From positions 1 through 32,967 of the forward strand of contig NZ_CP014526.1 in NCBI RefSeq assembly GCF_001611975.1: DNA of 32,967 bases, given 5' to 3'. The notes under the pieces were generated by a model. The model ran no database searches. It saw only the letters and a list, made by a program, of their open reading frames with translations, and was not told where the DNA came from. A program made the translations under genes and the position numbers. This DNA comes from Haematospirillum jordaniae. Lineage in GTDB: Bacteria > Pseudomonadota > Alphaproteobacteria > Rhodospirillales > Rhodospirillaceae. Shown here piece by piece: positions 21,115 through 26,559 of this stretch (position 1 is the first letter of the stretch; each line of letters begins with the position of its first letter).

Positions 21115-22112
21115 CGCGCGGAGTTAACGGCACAGTGACCCGATGAGTGACAAGAAACAGAATATTGCGTTTGCACCCATGCTCCCCCGTCTCCGGTTGT
21201 GGCCGGAGCAAAGTTCCCGGGAAGAGGCGCTGGTGCTCCGGGGGCTAAAAAAACCGCAACAAGTCGGCCCCGCACACCTTTGGCCTTTCGGCTTGGACAT
21301 GCGCGTGCGGCCCCCGGAACATGGGCATGAAAACACCGCCTTGCGGGGCGGGACCGCTTGTTGTGGGAGATTTTTAGGCTCCTGCCCCGAACCTTACCCG
21401 CAACAGGCGTGGAATGCAAGCACCGCTGTGCTGGCAAAAAGGGCGTGGCAAGAACAGAATATTGCGCGTGCACCCATGCTCCCCCGTCTCCGGTTGTGGC
21501 CGGAGAAACCACACCGGAAGAAGGTGCAGGCGCTCCGGGGGTTAAAACCGCCGCAACAAGTCGGCCCCGCACACCTTTGGCCTTTCGGCTTGGACATGCG
21601 CGTGCGGCCCCCGGAACATGGGCATGAAAACACCGCCTTGCGGGGCGGGACCGCTTGTTGTGGGAGGGTTTTAAGCTCCTGCCCCGAACGTTACCCGCAA
21701 CAGGCGTGGAATGCAAGCACCGCTGTGCTGGCAAAAAGGGTGTGGCAAGAACAGAATATTGCGTTTGCACCCATGCTCCCCCGTCTCCGGTTGTGGCCGG
21801 AGCAAAGTTCCCGGGAAGGGGTGCTGGTGCTCCGGGGGATAGAAACACCGCAACAAGTCGGCCCCGCACACCTTTGGCCTTTCGGCTTGGACATGCGCGT
21901 GCGGCCCCCGGAACATGGGCATGAAAATACCGCCTTGCGGGGCGGGACCGCTTGTTGTGGGAGGTTTCTATTCTCCTGCCCCGAACGTTACCCGCAACAG
22001 GCGTGGAATGCAAGCACCACTGTGCTGGCAAAAAGGGCGTGGAAACGGTGTCTTGGTACTGCAATGCACGGGACACACCATCGATGTTCCTGATCTGTTC
22101 GGCATCAATCAT
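21102..22112 (-). CDS. Frame through the repeat array, 336 codons (doubtful)
   Basis: Starting from the duplicated gene start (MIDAEQIRN) at 22112, the minus-strand frame remains open through all three 297-bp units (297 is 99 codons) and stops at 21102. It overlaps the HTH gene upstream and the CII-like gene downstream by ATGA at each end. The product would be three near-identical Arg/Pro/Gly-rich 99-residue blocks unlike any protein I know. Since the units show base-pair covariation, I think structure rather than protein is the selected feature. The unbroken frame may serve to keep translational coupling. Confidence 0.2.
   Translation of the reverse strand: MIDAEQIRNIDGVSRALQYQDTVSTPFLPAQWCLHSTPVAGNVRGRRIETSHNKRSRPARRYFHAHVPGAARACPSRKAKGVRGRLVAVFLSPGAPAPLPGNFAPATTGDGGAWVQTQYSVLATPFLPAQRCLHSTPVAGNVRGRSLKPSHNKRSRPARRCFHAHVPGAARACPSRKAKGVRGRLVAAVLTPGAPAPSSGVVSPATTGDGGAWVHAQYSVLATPFLPAQRCLHSTPVAGKVRGRSLKISHNKRSRPARRCFHAHVPGAARACPSRKAKGVRGRLVAVFLAPGAPAPLPGNFAPATTGDGGAWVQTQYSVSCHSSGHCAVNSARGLS
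21158..21454. repeat. 297-bp structured repeat, unit 1
   Basis: First of three tandem units. The varying helix pairs CTAAAAAA (21245-21252) with ATTTTTAG (21370-21377), seven of eight pairs. It is followed inward by the constant helix CAACAAG (21257-21263) with CTTGTTG (21357-21363). Other constant hairpins: CTCCGG/CCGGAG, CCGCAC/GTGCGG and AGCAC-cgct-GTGCT. On the minus strand, one inner hairpin has a GAAA tetraloop (GCC-GAAA-GGC). Confidence 0.85.
21455..21751. repeat. 297-bp structured repeat, unit 2
   Basis: The same architecture as unit 1, with the varying helix TTAAAACC (21542-21549) paired to GGTTTTAA (21667-21674), eight of eight pairs. The second variable block (about 21506-21531) also differs most in this unit and forms a CACC/GGTG hairpin. 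Roughly 91 percent identical to unit 1 by eye. Confidence 0.85.
21752..22048. repeat. 297-bp structured repeat, unit 3
   Basis: The same architecture, with the varying helix ATAGAAAC (21839-21846) paired to GTTTCTAT (21964-21971), eight of eight pairs. About 95 percent identical to unit 1 by eye. A base change relative to units 1 and 2 falls in the loop of the AGCAC/GTGCT hairpin, leaving its stem intact. Confidence 0.85.
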
Positions 22113-22114
22113 GA
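22086..22114. repeat. Right 29-bp direct repeat bordering the array
   Basis: Matches 25 of 29 bases at 21079-21107. It contains a minus-strand ATG (22112) that overlaps the stop of the small HTH gene as ATGA. This is probably the original start site of the CII-like gene. Confidence 0.65.
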
Positions 22115-22363
22115 CTGAATCCCTTCGACAATCCGTCCATGATGGCGACCCAGAGCGTGAGGGGCAGAAGAAGGTAGGCTGGTGTGGAACGCTATCGCAC
22201 GGATGATCTTGTTCGCCGTAGAAACAGACACAGATGCAGAGCCACGCTTCCAGCGTGTGAACGAAGAGCGTGAAACACCGGCATCCCTGCACACCTGGTT
22301 GATGCTAAGGCCCACAGCTTTGGCAATGCGCTCAATCTCATGTGGTGTAACAGGGTGCAACAC
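22109..22363 (-). CDS. Small HTH regulator (Cro-like position)
   Basis: An 84-residue protein with a HTH at about residues 9-50: EIERIAKAVGLSINQVCRDA, GVSRSSFTRWKRGSASVSVS, TANKIIRAI. The GTG start at 22363 is supported by GGGAGG six bases upstream. It is divergent from the repressor across 22364-22508, the position of Cro or Cox in a lysis-lysogeny switch. It is the first gene of the minus-strand operon that leads to CII-like and Ogr. Confidence 0.8.
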   Translation of the reverse strand: MLHPVTPHEIERIAKAVGLSINQVCRDAGVSRSSFTRWKRGSASVSVSTANKIIRAIAFHTSLPSSAPHALGRHHGRIVEGIQS

Positions 22364-22508
22364 AATCAGCCTCCCTTGTGATCAGGGGGCGATTTTAGGC
22401 ACGCCTTTCTAGCAGGGCAAGCGTTTTAGTGATTTTTATAATTTACCATATTGCTAAATCAGTTCTCAAATGATGACCGTAGGTGCGAATTTGCATACGG
22501 TAGCCTGC
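22364..22508. promoter_or_regulatory. Lysis-lysogeny switch region
   Basis: The divergent gap between the HTH gene and the repressor. It has TATAAT at 22437-22442 on the plus strand and a dyad ATTTA-c-CA-tat-TG-c-TAAAT (22441-22459) immediately beside it, a good candidate operator. Both promoters should lie here; I could not fix clear -35 boxes. The CCATATTGC core resembles the motifs upstream of parA. Confidence 0.55.
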
Positions 22509-23522
22509 ATGAGCATGAATGTGGGAAATAAGCAATTTCGCGAATACATAGACGCAGTGAAAGCAGTCACTGGTCTCTCACCGACTGCGATTGCTACAAA
22601 AGCTGGGCTTTCGTCATCAACGGTAAACACGCCGTACTACAGACCAGAGCTTGGCGTCACACCAACGTTACGAACAATAAACAAGATCGCCAAGGCCACC
22701 GACGTCCCGTTTGACCCCATGAGCTTTGATGAACTCGGAGCGATGGAGGACATCGACGAGAACAGGGAAAAGGCGCGGCCAAGAAAGAAGCCTGTCTTCA
22801 GGGGCGAAAAGGTCGGTTCCGACGCCTTCCAGCGATACATGAAGTCCGTTATTTCACAAACCGGACTTAGCCCCACAATGATCGCAAAAATTTCAGGTGT
22901 GTCCGGCCCAACATTGACCAATGCCTATTACACTGGAGCGCCTCCTACCCGCCGCACGGTTGACAGAATTGCGCAGGCAACCGGCATACCATTTGCGGGA
23001 GCCACAGAGGGTGTGACAACGGATGATGAGAATACTGGGCGCGACACGTCTCACATGGCGCGATGCCAACCGATACCAGTTCCACTTGATGTCTCTGCCC
23101 TTGAAAAGGACCTGCCGATAGTTTTTCTACATATAATAGAAGTGCCTTCTAACAATAAGTTAGAGGGGTACTCTATGAAGAAAAATGCCATCGAATTCTG
23201 TCGGCGTCCACCGGGCGTAGCGGGTGCACCAAATGCTTACGCAATCTATGCACCAGACGATGCTTTGGTGAAGTACGATTCCGGTGACTTGCTGTTTCTG
23301 GTGCCTGATCGGCCTGTCAAACCGGGCGATCATGCCCTCGTTCACGTGCAGTACAAGATGGACCAAGAACCCGTCGTGCACCTTGGACGCCTGACCGCAC
23401 GCAGTGCAACATCGATTACACTGTCGATCGACAGGCCGGAACCAACACAACAAAGAATTGCACTCGATAAAATCGTTTCCATTCACAAGATCCTGAGTAA
23501 TCGGGAAATTTTTGGCATCTGA
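22509..23522 (+). CDS. Phage repressor with two HTH domains and an inactive S24-like domain
   Basis: A 337-residue repressor. Two related HTH segments lie in tandem: residues 7-70 (FREYIDAVKAVTGLSPTAIA...) and 103-163 (FQRYMKSVISQTGLSPTMIA...). The C-terminal third (from about 228, CRRPPGVAGAPNAYAIYAPD) is the S24/LexA-like fold, with YDSGDLLFLVPDRPVKPGDH. The expected catalytic GDSM is PDDAL (249-253), with no serine, and the Lys of the usual KRL motif is Gly (GRL, 293-295). It should keep the dimer fold but not cleave itself. Start choice is uncertain (ATG at 22470, 22509 or 22515; none has a strong ribosome-binding site). Confidence 0.87.
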   Translation: MSMNVGNKQFREYIDAVKAVTGLSPTAIATKAGLSSSTVNTPYYRPELGVTPTLRTINKIAKATDVPFDPMSFDELGAMEDIDENREKARPRKKPVFRGEKVGSDAFQRYMKSVISQTGLSPTMIAKISGVSGPTLTNAYYTGAPPTRRTVDRIAQATGIPFAGATEGVTTDDENTGRDTSHMARCQPIPVPLDVSALEKDLPIVFLHIIEVPSNNKLEGYSMKKNAIEFCRRPPGVAGAPNAYAIYAPDDALVKYDSGDLLFLVPDRPVKPGDHALVHVQYKMDQEPVVHLGRLTARSATSITLSIDRPEPTQQRIALDKIVSIHKILSNREIFGI

Positions 23523-23543
23523 GAACAAGGAAGGAGAGACGGC

Positions 23544-24056
23544 GTGCCGGATGGTTTTAATGCGTTGCAAAGAGAGGTTCGGTCCGCCGCATCCCGATCC
23601 CCGGAATTTTTGTCTTTTGACGGCCTAGTGGATGCTGAAGACGTCTGCGACAAGGCCGTCTGCATGGAATACACCAATGCTGACGGTGGAAAGTCGAAGC
23701 GATGGATCACGATGCGCAGCATCGACGAGGACGGACCAACGCCGAAGTTTTTCGCCTATTGCTGGGTGCGCCGCCAAGTGCGCTCCTTCCGGGCCGATCG
23801 CGTAGAAACGTTTATAGACTGTGATGGCGAATGCATCTCCGGGCGGGATTTTTTCGAGAGAATCGGCGTTAATCTCCCGCCGCCCGCCTCAGTAAGCCGG
23901 TCACGCAAGAAGAGCCGGAAAGCCGATACGGAACACAGCAGCTATAACAGCAGCAGCGGAACCGCCGCCACCACGGAGTCTGCTGGAACAGGAAACACTA
24001 TCGCAACGCTCGTCTTTATCGGCTTTGTTATTTACCTGATCAGCCTGCTCTTTTAA
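23544..24056 (+). CDS. WYL-like domain protein with C-terminal membrane anchor
   Basis: A 170-residue protein 21 bases after the repressor. The central region (CMEYTNADGGKSKRWITMRS, FFAYCWVRRQVRSFRADRVE) matches the pattern of WYL-like ligand-binding domains ('xxYxDADGxxxxRxVxP...AYCxLRxxxRSFRxDRI'). A Ser/Thr-rich linker follows, then a final transmembrane helix (TIATLVFIGFVIYLISLLF). GTG at 23544 has AAGGAGA seven bases upstream. It probably accompanies the repressor, perhaps as a membrane-bound sensor; no partner is evident. Confidence 0.7.
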   Translation: MPDGFNALQREVRSAASRSPEFLSFDGLVDAEDVCDKAVCMEYTNADGGKSKRWITMRSIDEDGPTPKFFAYCWVRRQVRSFRADRVETFIDCDGECISGRDFFERIGVNLPPPASVSRSRKKSRKADTEHSSYNSSSGTAATTESAGTGNTIATLVFIGFVIYLISLLF

Positions 24057-24075
24057 CCTAAAAAGGTTGTTTTCT
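24055..24075 (+). terminator. Terminator of the repressor operon
   Basis: AACCT (24055-24059), loop AAAA, AGGTT (24064-24068), then GTTTTCT. It overlaps the stop codon of the WYL-like gene. Confidence 0.65.
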
Positions 24076-24153
24076 GCAATCATTATAAACCGAGAGTAAG
24101 CATTGCCGACATCTTGGAGACGCAGGAAATCTCTACAAAACAATGAATTGTGC

Positions 24154-24181
24154 TTGATTTGCGCATATTATGCGCTATAAT
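24154..24181 (+). promoter_or_regulatory. Promoter with palindromic operator in its spacer
   Basis: TTGATT (24154-24159), a 16-base spacer and TATAAT (24176-24181). The spacer contains the perfect palindrome GCGCATATTATGCGC (24161-24175). It drives the operon of the small peptide, membrane protein and Xre regulator; the Xre protein is the likely binder. Confidence 0.8.
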
Positions 24182-24240
24182 CGGAGGCGTGGTCAGGGGG
24201 CGGGCTGGTCCGCCTCCCCGCCACGAAACAGAGGAAGAGC

Positions 24241-24318
24241 ATGGAAAAACTTCCATTCTTCCTCTCCCTTCGGGTTAAATTTCTGGGTCTTACCCTGAAA
24301 CTTGTAATCCGGAGGTAG
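24241..24318 (+). CDS. Small leader peptide, 25 residues
   Basis: An ATG at 24241 with AGAGGAAG just upstream opens a 25-codon frame (MEKLPFFLSLRVKFLGLTLK, then LVIRR). The peptide is amphipathic and basic. It is the first frame after the promoter at 24154-24181 and is followed by a hairpin at 24325-24353. It may be a leader peptide or a small membrane-active peptide; I recognise no family. Confidence 0.4.
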   Translation: MEKLPFFLSLRVKFLGLTLKLVIRR

Positions 24319-24324
24319 AGGACA

Positions 24325-24353
24325 CCGGGAGGGAGAGATCAGCTCTCTCCCGG
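24325..24353 (+). terminator. Hairpin between leader peptide and membrane protein
   Basis: CCGGGAGGGAGAG pairs with CTCTCTCCCGG across a 5-base loop (with a small bulge). No T-run follows, so it is more likely an attenuator or mRNA-stability element than a full terminator. Confidence 0.45.
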
Positions 24354-24379
24354 ACCTCTGAAAGGATAAGGCAGCACTC

Positions 24380-24547
24380 ATGAAAATGCAACTCCGTGGA
24401 TTTGCCGCCGCCTTGCTGCTGGCAGCCCTTCTGGGGGCCTTGGCCTTGCTTGTCAGCGGGTTGCTCGCGGCCTTGGCGATAGCTGTACCTGTTCTTGTTA
24501 TTCTGGCCGTGCTGTTTGGAAAACCAGTGCAGGAGGATGACCAATGA
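24380..24547 (+). CDS. Small two-helix membrane protein, 55 residues
   Basis: Begins MKMQLRGFAAALLLAALLGA and is almost entirely hydrophobic: two helices (AAALLLAALLGALALLVSGL; LAALAIAVPVLVILAVLFG) with a short acidic tail (KPVQEDDQ). Its stop overlaps the start of the Xre gene as ATGA. Function is unknown; a holin-like, toxin-like or exclusion role would all fit the topology. Confidence 0.65.
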   Translation: MKMQLRGFAAALLLAALLGALALLVSGLLAALAIAVPVLVILAVLFGKPVQEDDQ

Positions 24548-24771
24548 CACCACGTGATTTCAGGGCCTGGCGGCGAAAGATGGGCCTGACCCAAGAGCAG
24601 GCGGCTGAACTTCTTGGCATGGGCCGTACTGCTGTATCACAGTACGACACAGGCAAACGCCGCGCCCCGGCAGAGGTTATAGAGACAGTGCCCCGGTATA
24701 TTGCGCTGGCATGCGCAGCCATCAGCCACGGACTTGCGCCGTATGGTTCGGATGAGGAGGAAGGCCGCTAG
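24544..24771 (+). CDS. Xre-family HTH regulator
   Basis: A 75-residue single HTH: FRAWRRKMGLTQEQAAELLG, then MGRTAVSQYDTGKRRAPAEV, a clean Cro/C1-type domain at residues 5-45. It is coupled to the membrane protein before it and probably binds the 24161-24175 palindrome. Its last codons lie inside the 52-bp repeat, where it meets the RelE-system antitoxin tail to tail with overlapping stop codons. Confidence 0.85.
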   Translation: MTPRDFRAWRRKMGLTQEQAAELLGMGRTAVSQYDTGKRRAPAEVIETVPRYIALACAAISHGLAPYGSDEEEGR

Positions 24772-24815
24772 GCCTTCTCACAGGCAGAAATATCGGTTGT
24801 GAATCCGCCGCTCCC
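24764..24815. repeat. 52-bp direct repeat, copy 1 (duplicated end of gene D)
   Basis: 50 of 52 bases match 25575-25626, the 3' end of the tail gene D. Together the copies border the RelE/Xre toxin-antitoxin cassette. This copy supplies the last residues and the stop codon of the antitoxin. Confidence 0.9.
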
Positions 24816-25190
24816 GATCAGGTCATCGGCATCTATGCCAAGGATATTCGCCAGACTGCTCGCCATAATGGGCGACATAACCCGACGCCCTGTTTCCAGT
24901 TGCGAAATATAGTTCGCCGTACATCCGGCCTTCTCTGCAAGGCTTTTCTGTGACAAGCCTCGGTATGTCCGGTAGACATGCAGCGGGTTCTCACCGTCCA
25001 AAAGCCTGTTGACCAGAGCGGCTGGCCATGTCTCTTCGTTCGGGTCATGTGTGGCAAGGACGAGCGCGGCGAGATCCTCATCGCTTAAGGCCGATTCCGC
25101 TTGTTCTGCGAGCCGCCGGAATATCTCAAACGGCAGCACCACCCCTACCGGAGAGCCTGTGTGGTCCTTTATGACCGATACTTTCAGCAT
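24768..25190 (-). CDS. Xre-type antitoxin of the RelE pair, with a gpD-derived tail
   Basis: A 140-residue antitoxin. Residues 1-60 are a small dimerising domain (VSVIKDHTGSPVGVVLPFEI), and 70-125 a HTH (YRGLSQKSLAEKAGCTANYI, SQLETGRR, MASSLANILGIDADDL). The last 15 residues contain GSGGFTTDISACEK, identical to the C-terminus of tail protein D, because the coding sequence runs into the duplicated D end. The ATG at 25190 has AGAGGA upstream. It follows the toxin by 16 bases. Confidence 0.85.
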   Translation of the reverse strand: MLKVSVIKDHTGSPVGVVLPFEIFRRLAEQAESALSDEDLAALVLATHDPNEETWPAALVNRLLDGENPLHVYRTYRGLSQKSLAEKAGCTANYISQLETGRRVMSPIMASSLANILGIDADDLIGSGGFTTDISACEKA

Positions 25191-25206
25191 GGTATCCTCT
25201 TATAGG

Positions 25207-25455
25207 TTAGTAGGCGCTTCCGCGCGGGGCTATCTTCTGCACATCCAGCACGAAGCCGTCTTCGGAATAAATAACGCGGTATGTACCAACACGCAGGCGG
25301 TACATACCCGTACCCACCAGCGGCTTTATATCCAAATCGGGCCGCGCGGGATTTTCTGCCAATTGCGTTATTTTTTCCCGAATTTGGTGGGCGCGGTCCC
25401 GTGGGATCTTTAGCAGGGCCTTTCTGGCCGCCCTGCTGTATTCAATTTCAAGCAC
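25207..25455 (-). CDS. RelE-family toxin
   Basis: An 82-residue RelE/ParE superfamily toxin: IEYSRAARKALLKIPRDRAH, QIREKITQLAENPARPDLDI, KPLVGTGMYRLRVGTYRVIY. The GTG start at 25455 matches the usual family start. It likely cleaves mRNA at the ribosome and is neutralised by the adjacent Xre-type protein. The module is bounded by 52-bp direct repeats. Confidence 0.9.
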   Translation of the reverse strand: MLEIEYSRAARKALLKIPRDRAHQIREKITQLAENPARPDLDIKPLVGTGMYRLRVGTYRVIYSEDGFVLDVQKIAPRGSAY

Positions 25456-25488
25456 CGCCCGCGATCCTCACCAACCTTCAGTTTTGGC

Positions 25489-25517
25489 AAGGTACTCTGT
25501 AAAGATGTCTGTGTCAA
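25489..25517 (-). promoter_or_regulatory. Promoter of the RelE toxin operon
   Basis: Minus strand: TTGACA (25512-25517), 17-base spacer, TACCTT (25489-25494). A second ATATTGACA element lies about 20 bases upstream; the repeated element is a possible antitoxin operator. Confidence 0.65.
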
Positions 25518-25574
25518 TATTATATATTACCTCTGTCAATATCGCAGTATGACTGTGGCATACTATACAGCTAA

Positions 25575-25626
25575 GCCGCTAGACCTTCTCACAGGCAGAA
25601 ATATCGGTTGTAAATCCGCCGCTCCC
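25575..25626. repeat. 52-bp direct repeat, copy 2 (native end of gene D)
   Basis: The original copy at the 3' end of D. It includes a plus-strand GCCGCTAG that corresponds to the last codons of the Xre gene at 24771, so the Xre gene and D probably overlapped at their ends before the cassette entered. Confidence 0.88.
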
Positions 25627-26559
25627 ATCGATTGTGTGCGTAACATCGTCGGCGATCCAGTTCATGCGGCAGATCTCCGGGGACCAGCCGACAAGGTTCA
25701 GCGGCATTCCGGCGCACAGGTCGGGCTTGCCGAGCGCCAGCGACAGAGTCAATTCATTGGCGCCGCGCTGGCGCTGCTTCCACGCTGCAGCCGCTGCGTC
25801 CTCCGCATCCTTGCGGCTGGTGTATATCTTTTTAAGGGTCTTGACCGATCCCCCCTCGCGACCCGCTATAACCGTCTCGGTAGATCCTGTTGACAGGTTA
25901 TGCCACTTGGCTGCGATGCCTGTTGTTGATCCCTCGCGATCAGACGTGCGGAAGCTGTGGCGGTCGCTGTCCCGACGGTTGATGGTTAGAGACGGCATTG
26001 CCGCCCCAGAGGCCGTAACACCGGACGCGGCTGGCAGGAACAGCAAGCGACCGGCCTTGATCGTTGACAGCGCGTCATGATCTTCACCCAGACGGCTGAT
26101 GAAGTTGAGGTCGCTTTCGTTGGTCTGGTCGATGTGATCGATTGCAATTGCCGCCAGATCCGGGTGAATGGCGGAGGCCAATCCATGGCGCTCGGCAATG
26201 GATCCAAGAACTGAACCAATGTTTGTCGCCTCGTAACTGGCCTCGCGCTGGTCCTTCAGCGCCCCCTGAAAATCAGCCGATCGCGCCGTAATCCGGATGA
26301 CATCCGGCGGTCCCTCGTGTCCGATTTCATCAACAACAAACTGGCCCTTGTCGACGAGGGCCTCCCCCTTCCAACCTATCGCCAGCGACAACCTGACGCC
26401 GCGTGCGGGCAGGGCAATCGATCCATCATCAAACACACTCAGTTCAAGCTGGTCTGCCTCCATGCCGGATTTGTCCAAAAGTCGAAGCGCGAGAAGGCGA
26501 TGCGCAAAGGCTGTTGTGATGTCCCGGTCTTCCGCAAGGATACGCCAGTCCGGTATCAT
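25579..26559 (-). CDS. D: Tail protein gpD (late control D)
   Basis: A 326-residue P2 gpD-family protein, the hub-like tail component (related to T4 gp27) at the tube-spike junction. Typical blocks: LLALRLLDKSGMEADQLELS, SLAIGWKGEALVDKGQFVVD, DVIRITARSADF, QTNESDLNFISRLGEDHDAL and GMPLNLVGWSPEICRMNWIA. It ends the F-E-T-U-D operon; its last codons are duplicated at 24764. The ATG at 26559 overlaps the stop of U (ATGA). Confidence 0.95.
   Translation of the reverse strand: MIPDWRILAEDRDITTAFAHRLLALRLLDKSGMEADQLELSVFDDGSIALPARGVRLSLAIGWKGEALVDKGQFVVDEIGHEGPPDVIRITARSADFQGALKDQREASYEATNIGSVLGSIAERHGLASAIHPDLAAIAIDHIDQTNESDLNFISRLGEDHDALSTIKAGRLLFLPAASGVTASGAAMPSLTINRRDSDRHSFRTSDREGSTTGIAAKWHNLSTGSTETVIAGREGGSVKTLKKIYTSRKDAEDAAAAAWKQRQRGANELTLSLALGKPDLCAGMPLNLVGWSPEICRMNWIADDVTHTIDGSGGFTTDISACEKV

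Noticed and set aside
21158..22048. The array as integron attC sites, a CRISPR array or a retron
   Set aside because: No integrase, Cas or reverse transcriptase genes are present. Unit length (297 bp) and lack of unique spacers rule out CRISPR. The arms lack paired attC core sites.
21143..22093. Long plus-strand open frame (316 codons) across the 297-bp array
   Set aside because: It is open only because each unit is 99 codons long and stop-poor on both strands. The product is unlike known proteins, and the covarying helices explain the conservation better.
24193..24594. A minus-strand open frame opposite the small membrane protein
   Set aside because: It is antisense to two well-signalled small genes, has no ribosome-binding site and is unlike any protein I know.
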